DNA of 55,254 nucleotides from Clavulina sp. PMI_390 (lineage: Eukaryota > Basidiomycota > Agaricomycetes > Cantharellales > Hydnaceae): the NCBI GenBank assembly GCA_015039315.1, contig WIDE01000047.1, forward strand, positions 2,981 through 58,234. The letters run 5' to 3'. Positions 46,194-55,254 of the stretch are shown here, piece by piece (position 1 is the first letter of the stretch; the number at the start of each line of letters is the position of its first letter). A program made the position numbers and the translations under genes. The notes under the pieces were generated by a model. The model worked only from the letters and a program-made list of their open reading frames with translations, was not told the origin of the DNA and made no database searches.

Positions 46194-47786
46194 ATGTCGT
46201 ACCGGTGGACAGCCGAGCAGGACTGGTTTTCGGCTAATATTCCAGCCTGGACTCATTGGATATCTCTTATCGAAAGTTCAACCCCGCGCCTCCTTGAGAT
46301 AGGCAGCTGGGAGGGCCGCTCAGCCGTTTGGTTATTAGAGAACGCCTGTAAGCTTGGTGGCGACATCACATGTATTGATCATTTTGATCTAATGGCAACA
46401 TTGGCGGGTCGTGAGCGCTACAACCGAGTGATCCATAACATGAAGCTTACCGGGAAGACGTTTCGGATCATTGATGACTTCAGTATCCCTGCCCTCTATA
46501 CGCTGCTTGATGAGAGCCTCATGCCAAACGCTTGTTCCGGATTCGACTTTGTATATGTTGACGGCTCACACGAAGCCGATGACACCCTACTAGATGGAGA
46601 GCTTGCCTGGCGTCTGACAGAGCGTGGTGGAATTGTCATATTTGACGATTACCTGTGGGACACTCAGCCAGTCGGCGGACCACACCACCCTCAGAGAGGG
46701 ATCGACGCATTTCTCGCGCTTCATGACGGGGAATTCGAGGTCCTCGCTGGCCCTGGAGGGAACCAGATCGTCCTAAAGAAAACGATCGAGCGTCGCATTG
46801 GGTTCCTGTCAAAGCGTCATCAGCTTCAGGTTGGGTCCGAGTCCAAGATCGAGTACGAGGTCAATCTCGCATATGTTATGGACTCAGGATATGTCATGCC
46901 TGCGGCAGTGTCCATCAGGAGCGCGCTTGAGCACACATCAGGTCGAGTTTCAGTATACGTACTCGATTGTGGGCTCAAGATGCCAGAGAGAGAGCAGTTG
47001 TATCAACTGGTTTCTCACTTTCCCCAAGTGACACTCATTTTTATAGACGCACCTGGAAGTGCTCTCTCAAGGAAGCTCGGGCCCCAGTGGGGTAAGATTG
47101 ATGTCATCAATGCCCTTCCCGTCGAGCGTGTCTTATATGTTGACGCGGACACTCTGGTTCGCGCTGATCTTCGCACGTTGTGGGACATGAGCATTGATGG
47201 GAACACGCTTGCTGCCGCACCAGATGTTGGCACCCCTCATGGCCCATATGGGAATGAGTACTTCAACGCTGGGGTCATACTTTTTGACCTGGCCTTGGCG
47301 CGTCGAACCTCGAGGGACTTGCTTATCGCCTGCATTGAGGGCAGGGATTTACCATTCGCTGACCAAGACGTGTTAAACATGCATTTCAAAGGGCAATGGA
47401 AGCAGTTCAGCCTTCGATGGAACGCTCAGGGCCTGGGGACATATGCTGAGGCGGAAAGCCCAATACGCCAGAAGCTCCCACTCGAAGAGCTCAGTGATCC
47501 TGCAATTGTACACTTCACAGGGCCTGTGAACCCCTCCCTAGTCGAGGTTCTGAACCCTTGGGTTGCATATGTGGCCAAACCGTGGGGATATGCGGGGTCT
47601 CCCAAGCACCCATTTACGTCGGAATGGTGGACGATTTTGGAACGCACTCCCTGGGCAGGTTGGCGTCAACTTGATAGCACGTTGGGTCATTGGAAAGAGG
47701 CGGAAGATGAAAAGGTTGACGAAGCAATCAGTTTGTTCCGGGAGAGGGTTAGGAAGGAGCAGGAAGTCGTGAAATCGACGTGTTGA
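46194..47786 (+). CDS. Methyltransferase-glycosyltransferase family 8 fusion
   Basis: Single uninterrupted 530-codon frame, unusual in this intron-dense region. Residues 1-200 are a class I SAM-dependent methyltransferase of the Methyltransf_24 type: motif I LEIGSWEGRSAVW (34-46), then IDHFD (61-65) and YVDGSHEADD (121-130), with IVIFDDY. Residues about 222-470 are a GT8 domain. It has VNLAYVMDSGY at its start, the metal-binding YVDADTLVRADL (DxD at 317-319), NAGVILFD, ADQDVLN and HFTGP (about 440). No signal peptide or membrane helix is seen, so it may act in the cytosol. GT8 enzymes use UDP-sugars with retention. The methyltransferase half could methylate the sugar or the nucleotide sugar. 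It is divergent from, and likely partners with, the epimerase-GT2 gene. Confidence 0.88.
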   Translation: MSYRWTAEQDWFSANIPAWTHWISLIESSTPRLLEIGSWEGRSAVWLLENACKLGGDITCIDHFDLMATLAGRERYNRVIHNMKLTGKTFRIIDDFSIPALYTLLDESLMPNACSGFDFVYVDGSHEADDTLLDGELAWRLTERGGIVIFDDYLWDTQPVGGPHHPQRGIDAFLALHDGEFEVLAGPGGNQIVLKKTIERRIGFLSKRHQLQVGSESKIEYEVNLAYVMDSGYVMPAAVSIRSALEHTSGRVSVYVLDCGLKMPEREQLYQLVSHFPQVTLIFIDAPGSALSRKLGPQWGKIDVINALPVERVLYVDADTLVRADLRTLWDMSIDGNTLAAAPDVGTPHGPYGNEYFNAGVILFDLALARRTSRDLLIACIEGRDLPFADQDVLNMHFKGQWKQFSLRWNAQGLGTYAEAESPIRQKLPLEELSDPAIVHFTGPVNPSLVEVLNPWVAYVAKPWGYAGSPKHPFTSEWWTILERTPWAGWRQLDSTLGHWKEAEDEKVDEAISLFRERVRKEQEVVKSTC

Positions 47787-48526
47787 TGCCAGTGAATCAA
47801 GTCGAATAGTCAACTGAGAGTTGCTTGTTCTGCATTGTTTTGCTGAGTTTACCATGCAAATCATGCAACCTCACTCTTCCAACTGATTACCAGCTGGATG
47901 TGAAGCTACCTGGTTCGGATTTTTTCGTAACTCAGGGCAAGCGACGGCTCGAAGGCTGCGCGGGCACAGAAGTGCCAATTCGAACAGTTGGAATGGCCTG
48001 AGGTCGTTCTCATTGTGAGCGATAAATCGCTTTTGTCAAATCAAGGTTGAGGACGGGTCATGGCCCGATTTGTTCAGCGGGGTAGAAGGCTCACCTATGC
48101 CAGTACTCTTCTGACTGAAATATGACATCAGCCAGCTACGTTCACGAGCACGGCGTCGATCTTTGGTTGCGCTGAAGAGCGGCATCCACGAGGTCATGGA
48201 AAGTTGTAACGCCACGACGTGCTAGCTCCGACTGTCAACATCACAAGCATCCAGGGAAGCTTCTAGAACTATAGATCTCCGGGTTTGGGAGACTATATCA
48301 TGAGCAGGCATTTTTGAAGTCATCAGACAATAAGAACCAACCATGGGGAAAGGTGAATCTGACCGCTGGAATGTGATGAGAAACGCATCCGAGCTGAAGA
48401 AGTTGAGCCATCAAAGGATACAGTCAAGATACACGTCTCATTTAGGAGTCATGTGGGGGTTCAGACGCTGTTCCACGAAAGCTCGAGGCGACAAGGTGTC
48501 ATTTCGGCTAAGGGGTAAGGGCCGCC

Positions 48527-48555
48527 TTTGGACACTCTTAGTAAGAGTGTCCAAA
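48527..48555. repeat. Perfect palindrome, 14-bp arms, 1-nt centre
   Basis: TTTGGACACTCTTA is followed by a single G and its exact reverse complement. The next palindrome starts 3 bp later. Confidence 0.95.
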
Positions 48556-48558
48556 AAA

Positions 48559-48589
48559 ACACAGCTACACCTACTAGGTGTAGCTGTGT
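48559..48589. repeat. Perfect palindrome, 15-bp arms, 1-nt centre
   Basis: ACACAGCTACACCTA is followed by a single C and its exact reverse complement. Its sequence differs from that of the adjoining palindrome, so this is not a tandem duplication. Confidence 0.95.
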
Positions 48590-49522
48590 CATCCAGAATT
48601 CGGTTTATTGGTTTCTATCACCGCCGGGGATGCGAAGAGATCCGAAGATGTCGCTCGTAGTAAGAACACAAGACAGCCATAAGCCTTGAGGCTCAGCATC
48701 GAAGCCGCCCAACATTGTTGAGTCGTCAAAGGCAGGCCACTGGCAGAACGTCATGGAAAGCCAGCATGGAAGTATCGCACGATAAGCAAGGGCCTGTTGT
48801 AGAAACACCATTAACATGGATCCGCCTCGCCGCACTTTCGAATCTTAAGAGAGGCATTGCATCTATTTAGGCAAGATATTCTCGCTCAACAGTAGGAACG
48901 TACATGTCCTGCCGTGTTAACCTAGACTGTTATGGGTATGGCTAGCAATGCACGACGAATCCCTATTTGGCATACTAAAAGAAAACTAGCCCCTCGTTTT
49001 GCACACATTTGCCATAAAGAGATTTTACAAACGAGAAACGTGATGCTGATATGATTGGCACTGTATGCGTTTGTTTATTTGTCGCGTGTTTCGTCCCAAT
49101 CCCTCATCGTCAGAGACCTGCCCTTCCTATGAACGAAATGCCACAAGACCTCACGGGTCATCGGATTCTATAGAATTTGTGAGACTACATAGGTCTCTGT
49201 GACTGTGGCACTTCATGGAGCGCTTCATTCGGTGGGAAATTTGGAACCTAGTGGTAGCCTTGAGGCAGAGTAACAGAGGCGCTACTTCGGCCGTCATCGA
49301 TATCAGGGCACGCTACCCGCACGCTAGCACAAACCTTGCACGTAATCCCGGCGTATAAGACCTTTGAAAATCCCTGTCAGAGCTCGTTGGACCATCACCT
49401 GGTGCAAAAGTCCCCTTCTGTCTTCATCGTCGCCTCGCTTGGTCGGGGCATTCTGAAGCCGTTCGCATCACCGTCCCTTTGGCTCTGTCTCCACTACCTG
49501 GCCGCCACTTGTAACGACCAAA

Positions 49523-50412
49523 ATGTCTACTTCATCCTCATCTCCACAGATGCAGTCCCCATCGATCACCATTTTCGATGTCCGGAACGTCTATAGCTCC
49601 TCCGACCTCCCCCTTCCTGACCTCCCTCAATTGAAGACCCGCAGACTCTGGGACATGGTGTTCACGCATGGCTCGTGAGTATCTACATCTGTGGCGCCAC
49701 CGCCAACAAGTCAAATCTGAGCATATACTCACCACGCCTTTCGCCGCCCAGGTTGCCCAATTCTAACCGTGTGATTGCAATCCTGGGGCATCGCATCCTC
49801 AATACCTGCGTAACGGAATGGTTAATCAATGCCGATCCTAGTAAGCATAATCGCGATACACTTGCTCGCAAAGACGATCATCTAACCTCAGTTATCACAA
49901 ATTTTCTTCTCAGCCCTTACGAATACAGATCTAATGGTAATTACAAATAACCAGCGAGTGACTGGTGCTGTTATTCATGCTCTCATCTAATCGTTTGCTT
50001 TAGATCCGGCATTCCGAACGCGTGAATGACGGCCTGCTGGCAGCTTTCGCCGATGAGCATGCTCTGACGCCGCGCCTACAGTTCGCCAAGCGAGCTTCGA
50101 AATCATCCCGGACGACTACTGACGTCAAGGCAACACTCTTTGCCGCTGTGAGTGCCCGTGTCCCGATGTTGTATGGCCCCATACTCAAATAATGATCCAT
50201 TCTAATTACCATTGCATCTTCTTGTACTCTCAGTATGTTGGCGCTGTTTATCGTGACCACGGATACGAGGTTGTGAGGGATTGGATTTTCTCGCTGATGG
50301 ACTGGGATAATCTGTGAGCTAGAGCCGAATACAATACAAATTTTCAAGCTGACGACTGCTTGTGACCTACCAACTCAGGACCATGATCCAAGCGATCAAG
50401 ACCGCCATATGA
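49523..50412 (+). CDS. RNase III-fold protein with degraded active site (mL57-like)
   Basis: Six exons are proposed: 49523-49674, 49752-49840, 49914-49936, 50004-50147, 50234-50313 and 50379-50412, giving 173 residues. The order VFTHGS, NRVIAILGHRIL, TDLMIRHSERVN and LFAAYVGAVYRDHG follows the RNase III fold. The catalytic signature normally read as ERLEFLGD is replaced (the acidic residues at the first Glu and the Asp are gone: IAILGH). The second acidic site, usually E in fEAliGA, is Thr (KATLFAAYVGA). A small, single-domain, inactive RNase III fold fits the fungal mitoribosomal large-subunit protein mL57. Localisation is not visible in the sequence. Exon 3 is only 23 nt. Confidence 0.75.
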
Positions 50413-51039
50413 TTGGATTCCGTCTATACTCGCGTCTCTTCCGCTCAGAGAGCACCGGCCAGCGGCCGCTACTCCCTCTCCCTCTGTTATCGGCATCACC
50501 AGCTGTATGCTGACTCTCATATCGCGTTTACTCTAACCTTCCTGTCCTTCTCATGATATCTTTCGCTTTCCATCAGTTTCACGCCCTTTATGATGCTTAC
50601 GATGCTCACTGTTCTGACCAACACCCGCCGGCCGGGCCTGTATTTGTACTGTCTCCAAAATCCTTGCGCTTGCGGCGATGGTCAGGAAAGTTTCCTCTAG
50701 TGCTGGTCACCGGAGTGATAACTGACCCCACGGCGTCCTCTTCTTCACCCATTTCATTTTCACCTTTGCAGTCCTTCCACCTCGAGGGCGGGTTTATTCG
50801 TAACTTTTTGAGCCGCTTTACTCACAACTCACCACACGTTCTCACTCATTGTACATAGTATTGCATCTGGTACGCACACCTAAATCGGATCTTTCTTCGC
50901 TCCTTTACAGCTAGTGTGACCGTGCGTATGCCCACGTCATGGTGGTGCGATGTGCGATACGGCGTATGATACATGGCTTTGACCAGCATTTTTAGCCTGC
51001 ACATTCTACGCACCGACTCCAACCAGCCGCCTAAGACCC
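50413..51039. other. Intergenic region between convergent genes
   Basis: Nothing recognisable beyond expected 3' ends. The sequence is C/T-rich on the plus strand, with no long conserved frame. Confidence 0.4.
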
Positions 51040-52869
51040 CTATCTGCTAAATCGACTCTGTAGCCCTCCTTCCGCGAGCTTTCTCACTGCTTCTTTGGTG
51101 AGTCCCAGCCCGAGGGGCGGTGATGCCAGTAGGAGCGCATACTCCGCTGTGAGCGTCGTTCGGAATGGCAGCGTATCATCTGACTGTTTGGGCGCGCGGA
51201 TCAGGAAAGGAGCGTGAGTATAGCTTTGGCAGTGCACGCAGATGAGCGACGTAGAATAAAGCAAAGTGGAGAAAGGGTCTTGAAAACTACGAATGGGAAG
51301 ACTCCATATCCGCAGGTTCCGAGACCAGGAAAAAGTCGCACATGCGAAGGATCGGAAGCTTACACAGATTATGAGAGGATGATTTCTCGCTAGCCAGCCG
51401 TGGAGATGGTGATCCTCAAGGCGCGGAACAGTTTTACATCTGTAAATCAATTATCATGAATACAACGTGTTGCATCATGGAGTCGACTCCAGTCAGTCTG
51501 ACTACAGCTCAGCATTCCTGACAATGCCACACAGCGACGTCGTCATCATCATCGTCGCCGTCGTAACCATCACCAGTCAGGCAAGAGGCCGTGGGCAGTA
51601 GAGGGCAGTTATGTGGAGGAAAACACGCACAGCAGGTTTGACGATAGACAGATCTCAATTGCCATGCGGCTATCTGCAACAATCTCCATCTCCTCGGGGT
51701 TCAGGAACGTGGCGTGGCCGAGTCTGTGAGGTACCCAGGAAAGGATCTCGCCCGTGTCGGAATTCTCCTTCGTCTATAGGCGCGCCCGCGGAGAATGCGA
51801 GGTCGATGCGAATGGTAGTTGCATTTTTTCGACATGATTCGGGGCATCAGAAGCCGATCGGAAACATGATTGAGGAGCAAGAAACGACGAAACGAGAAGC
51901 AGAAGTAATTTCTAGTGCTGTGATGGATGCATTCGATCGCAGGGTACTCACTTCCGCGATGTGTACCGTCAGGCCCAGGCCCGAAAGCCGCGCGCGCTCC
52001 ATTAGCGGTCTAAATGTCGTCATATCACCTTTCTTTCGCAGGCGAGGAGCGATTGACATGATGTATGTGCCGATCAGTTACGGAGAGTGGGTTGTTATGC
52101 ATTTAGATTGACCGAAAGGACCAAACAAAGACGCTCGACTGACAGTAGGGTCTCCGCATAGATCAACTCCAACCTGACAGGACGAAATGTAAGCGGAAAG
52201 TGCGAGAATAATAACCGGTTAGTGCAGGTTCAAGGGGATTGGGTCAGACGAGCAAAGCATCAAACTACCAAAAGATTGATCACGCACAACAGCATGTCCA
52301 GTGGACCTGAGTTCGATGGCTAATTCAACACACTCTTCAACGGTTTTTACATCCATCCGGCGGTCGATGCTGACAATCAAGGCTGCCTCCCCATGGGGAT
52401 AGCTCTCAATTTCCCCCAGTATCGCCAGAAGGTATTCCTTCCTTGACATATCATCCGTAGATCGCGGAGTGCTTCTGAGTTCTAAGTACGTGCACTGTGG
52501 CAAGGCGCCATCCGAAGGTGGAGATAAGAACGAGTCTAGAACCGACCGAGTCACTGTCGCCAGTGCCTGAGGTGTGGATGTGAGTGCATAGATAGCAGGA
52601 AACAGCCCAAAAAAGTCTCCAATCTCATTGAGCTGCACTCCATCTTGAAGAACAGATAACGTATCGCGGATAGACCCGGCAAGCGTGGAATCAAGGGATG
52701 ATATATCAAAATCGCGAGCCAGCTGCTGCAGACACGAGATTGGGATGGAGCCGTTCAGGTGAGCGTGCAGCTCGGCCTTTGGAAGCCTTTTAATGAAGAT
52801 GATTTGTTCAGGAGAAAGCGAGGCCAGAGCAAGGCCCGCTGGTCCATGTGAGTCAAGCATCCCCTCCAT
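51040..52869 (-). CDS. Adenosine deaminase-like protein (ADAL/MAPDA type)
   Basis: Six exons are proposed: 52869-52288, 52173-52144, 52032-51952, 51767-51631, 51439-51364 and 51183-51040, giving about 349 residues. Metal-binding HxH is in ELHAHLNGSI. VGVDLCGDPTKGD, the catalytic VHIAE, RLGHATFL and SNLLCKTVPRLEDHH follow, with SDDTLPFRTTLTAEY carrying the metal-binding Asp. The C-terminal LGLTKEAVRKLAEGG is conserved. Members deaminate N6-methyl-AMP and related N6-modified nucleotides to IMP, which keeps methylated adenine out of the nucleotide pool. The acceptor of exon 4 could be 3 nt later (51764), which changes one residue. Introns 3-5 (184, 191 and 180 nt) are longer than elsewhere in the window. 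Confidence 0.9.
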
Positions 52870-52951
52870 TGTTGTTGTTTGCGCCGACGTAGACAGCAAG
52901 CACAGCTAAACATCTTTCACCCAAAGCCAAAGGACTGTGCACGCTCTTCAG
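52870..52951. promoter_or_regulatory. Very short divergent promoter
   Basis: 82 bp separate the start codons of the ADAL gene (-) and the RS-cyclophilin gene (+). Both core promoters and both 5' leaders must fit here or overlap the opposite gene. Confidence 0.5.
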
Positions 52952-54503
52952 ATGGTTCGCCCACGCATTTTCTTTGATTTCAGTTTGGAGAATGAACCAA
53001 TTGGCAGGTAAATATTGCCGAGCCCTACATCGTAGCTCACCATTGACCACAGTCCCTTGTTAGAGTTGTATTTGAACTGTTCGACGACGTGGTGCCGAAG
53101 ACAGTAGAGAAGTATGGGATACAAACCTTCTGGTAGTAGCTCAATCCTGATTGGTCTCATTTTCGGCTAGTTTCCGATGTCTCACTACTGGCGAGAAGGG
53201 CGTCTCTCCTCAGACACAGATTCCGCTCTCATACAAGGGCTCTATCATTCACCGGTCCATTGCGAATTTCATGATTCAGGGCGGCGGTGAGCATACCAAC
53301 CTTCCATCATCTAATCAAATAGCTAATGTGCTGAAATTTGAAAGACTTTACGAAGAAGAATGGCACAGGCGGCGAATCGATATATGGTGGCATCTTTGCA
53401 GATGAGAACTTTGATTTGCCCGTAGATGCCGCAGGGTTAGCACTCTAAGATCTTCACTATTCTTCTGACCCTCACTATCAAACATCTATAATAGATTACT
53501 AGTTATGGCCAACCGGGGTACGTAGCCTTTCATCCCCTGGTCATCCAATTCTGACAAGAGCTTTGGTCCTTTACCCTCTACTAGGCGCGAATACTAATGG
53601 CTCCCAATTCTTCATTACTCTCGCTCCATGCCCTCATCTAACCAAGAAACACGTTGTTTTTGGCCGCGTCGTGAAAGGTATGCTACCTCTCCTACTCTTT
53701 CTGTGAAAGTTTCTCCCAAATACAACGTACTTATGCTCTCAACAGGCAACGAAATCATCACAAAGGTTTCCGAAGTTCCTACGGATGCGAAAAACCGACC
53801 AACCCGCCCAGTCATTATCTCAAACTGTGGTGAGCTCGTGCTGAAGAAAAAGACTGCACCCCCTCCTCCAGAGCCGGCCACCCGTGGTCGTTCTATCTCG
53901 CGAACTCCATCTCAATCTCGATCACGCTCACGTCCTTCAGCTAGCAGTCGTAGTCCCCCAAGGAGACGTCCACGCGATTCTCGGTCCGCCTCCCCTGCAG
54001 CTAGGAATTGCGGGACGGCCTCGAGGTCAAGGACGCCTCCTCGGAAGGCTGGTCGCGATAAGAAGAAATCGAGGGGCAAAAAGTCAAAGCGGGGGAAAGA
54101 CAAGGAGAGGGAAGGTGGTGCTGGCTCAAGGCAGCCTCGCCAAGAGACAGAAGAAGAACTGGACGCTCGGTATGTCCCTTCTCCATCCATAAACATCATT
54201 TGGATATTATTCTGATACCATTTTGGATGGTAACATAGATTAGAACGGGAGGAGAACGAGCGGATTGCAGCGGCGAAGCGTCAAGAAGCCGTTAGGGCGA
54301 AAGAACGATTGGAAGCCGACAGGAGACGTCGAGGGGACGACCAACGTGATGGTATCCGCTTCAAAGGTATTCGTTTATCTACATACAACCATCATACATA
54401 AATCTATAACTGACCTTCGTTTAATTTCTATTTTTTTTTTTCCTGGGTAGGACGCGGAAACATGCGATACCGAGACCCTGACATGAATCGGAGAGACTAC
54501 TAG
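52952..54503 (+). CDS. RS-domain cyclophilin peptidyl-prolyl isomerase
   Basis: Nine exons are proposed: 52952-53007, 53064-53111, 53171-53286, 53345-53435, 53496-53518, 53585-53677, 53746-54169, 54239-54366 and 54451-54503, giving 343 residues. The cyclophilin domain (about residues 1-180) runs [79 protein letters not shown] and VVFGRVVKG. Catalytic Arg and Phe ([12 protein letters not shown]) and the cyclosporin-site region are intact except that the usual Trp is His in the TLAPCPHL stretch, as is common in large nuclear cyclophilins. The tail is rich in RS, SRS and RSP followed by [13 protein letters not shown], and looks like the RS tail of spliceosome-associated cyclophilins (PPIG type). 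Exon 5 is only 23 nt. Confidence 0.94.
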
Positions 54504-54940
54504 TCCAGCGATGACGCGCGACTCTGATGGTATGCATGGGCGAGGAATAGCGCTTGTAATGCTTATAAGATTCTATTAAGCAAGTGGAAGACCACATGTG
54601 CATATACGCTAGTCGCCTGCTCCTACCATGCTCTTCTTTTTAACCAAACGGGAAGGTTTTTTTGAACATCACTTCGCATAAATCATGAGTATGCTATAGG
54701 TTGATATCCAATGGCTTTCCTTGGATACCATCCTTCTGAGTATTAGCTTGCCTCGGCATCACAATTTGCAACCAAAGAATATGGTTCTCAGCAATGGATT
54801 CTTCGGAGCTTTCCGTGGCGACGGTCTCAAAACCCAACACATTATGGACGGGTGCGACGTCCCTCACAATATCATTCTGAAGGCTCTGAGAGCCTCGGGA
54901 GATATAGACGAACTCCGGGCCTCTAGTATCTCCTTCTAAG
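54504..54940. other. Intergenic or upstream part of the right-edge gene
   Basis: A plus-strand frame starting with ATG 54781 (MVLSNGFFGAFRGD) runs to a stop at 54937-54939. It could hold an upstream exon of the next gene but no donor could be chosen confidently. Confidence 0.3.
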
Positions 54941-55254
54941 AGCTGTCTGACCGGTGGAATGAGCTACATAGTCGGTTCGCCGCCAAAGGTTATCAACTGC
55001 CCACTGCTCAGCGAAAAAAGTTGGCGGCCTGGATTTGCGCTGGAGTCCTTCATGATATCATCTTGCAACTTGAAGCTCTCAAAACCCAGGCGGAATCACT
55101 TCCATGGCCTGCAACTGCCTCGGTGAGTTTCCATGGTCGCTAATCCTCCTCAGATACCTACATATATTATTCGACAGAATCGGTGGAATATCCCTTGGTG
55201 GATTATTCTTCGCCTGTTATACGAACTCTCTCTAGCGTTGACTCAATCCTGGGA
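54941..55254 (+). CDS. Partial gene of unknown function at the right edge
   Basis: Two exons can be read, 54941-55122 and 55178-55254 (GTGAGT donor, GACAG acceptor, 55-nt intron, phase 0), the second cut by the window edge. The first exon follows a TTCTAAG acceptor and reads LSDRWNELHSRFAAKGYQL, then RKKLAAWICAGVLHDIILQ, a helical amphipathic stretch. The second exon is hydrophobic and Trp-rich (NRWNIPWWIILRLLYEL). No family recognised. The start of the gene is not identified. Confidence 0.5.

Larger units (their letters stand above)
47787..49522. other. Gene-free stretch, about 1.7 kb, holding two palindromes
   Basis: No conserved coding signal. Short open frames across 48343-48835 run through the palindromes and do not resemble any family. 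The region may hold regulatory or mobile-element debris. Confidence 0.45.

Noticed and set aside
48343..48660. 105-codon frame across the palindromes
   Set aside because: It translates the palindromes themselves and shows no family resemblance or splice context.

Overview
The window looks like nuclear DNA of an intron-rich filamentous basidiomycete, most likely an Agaricomycete. Almost every gene is cut by many 44-160 nt GT-AG introns, and the gene set is fungal: ERG28, fungal-type two-domain phosphofructokinase, SDH3, an AXL2-like cadherin-fold protein, DUF1748, and a secreted carbohydrate esterase with a fungal cellulose-binding module. I rebuilt exon structures by hand from reading frame, splice signals and family motifs. 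No transcript data were available, so each exon model is a prediction.

Layout. 1-1100: decayed 3' end of a Ty1/copia retrotransposon with its 3' LTR. 1556-4720: divergent pair, ERG28 (-) and a Ser/Pro-rich unknown (+). 4777-8745 (-): carnitine acetyltransferase with a C-terminal peroxisomal signal, then the PP2A catalytic subunit, whose stop codon sits alone in its own exon. 9232-11303: a possible small secreted protein (-) and a CE1 esterase-CBM1 (+), head to head, each with a TATA box 45 bp before its ATG. 11631-14738 (+): SDH3 and an AXL2-like membrane protein. 15693-19948 (-): DUF1748 micro-protein, MFS transporter, unknown basic protein. 20048-36327 (+): NOP15-type ribosome-biogenesis protein, a 2755-residue disordered protein ending in a CaaX box, a MINDY deubiquitinase also ending in a CaaX box, and a WSS1-type DNA-protein-crosslink protease. 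36487-41891: phosphofructokinase (-) and a SEC14 lipid-transfer protein (+), divergent. 42515-47786: a divergent pair of multi-domain sugar enzymes. 49523-54503: RNase III-fold protein with degraded active site (mL57-like), adenosine-deaminase-like enzyme (-) and an RS-domain cyclophilin (+). The right edge cuts an unidentified gene.

Most of the window is single-copy housekeeping DNA. The strongest candidate for an undescribed system is the pair at 42515-47786. One gene encodes a nucleotide-sugar epimerase, a GT-A-like domain and a membrane-anchored GT2 in one chain. Its divergent neighbour encodes a methyltransferase fused to a GT8. Between them they carry the activities to make, transfer and methylate an unusual sugar. 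Other points worth following are two tandem genes that both end in CaaX boxes, intron-retention switches at the C-termini of PP2A and carnitine acetyltransferase, a 6-nt micro-exon behind a GC-AG intron in WSS1, and two adjacent near-perfect palindromes in a gene-free stretch.
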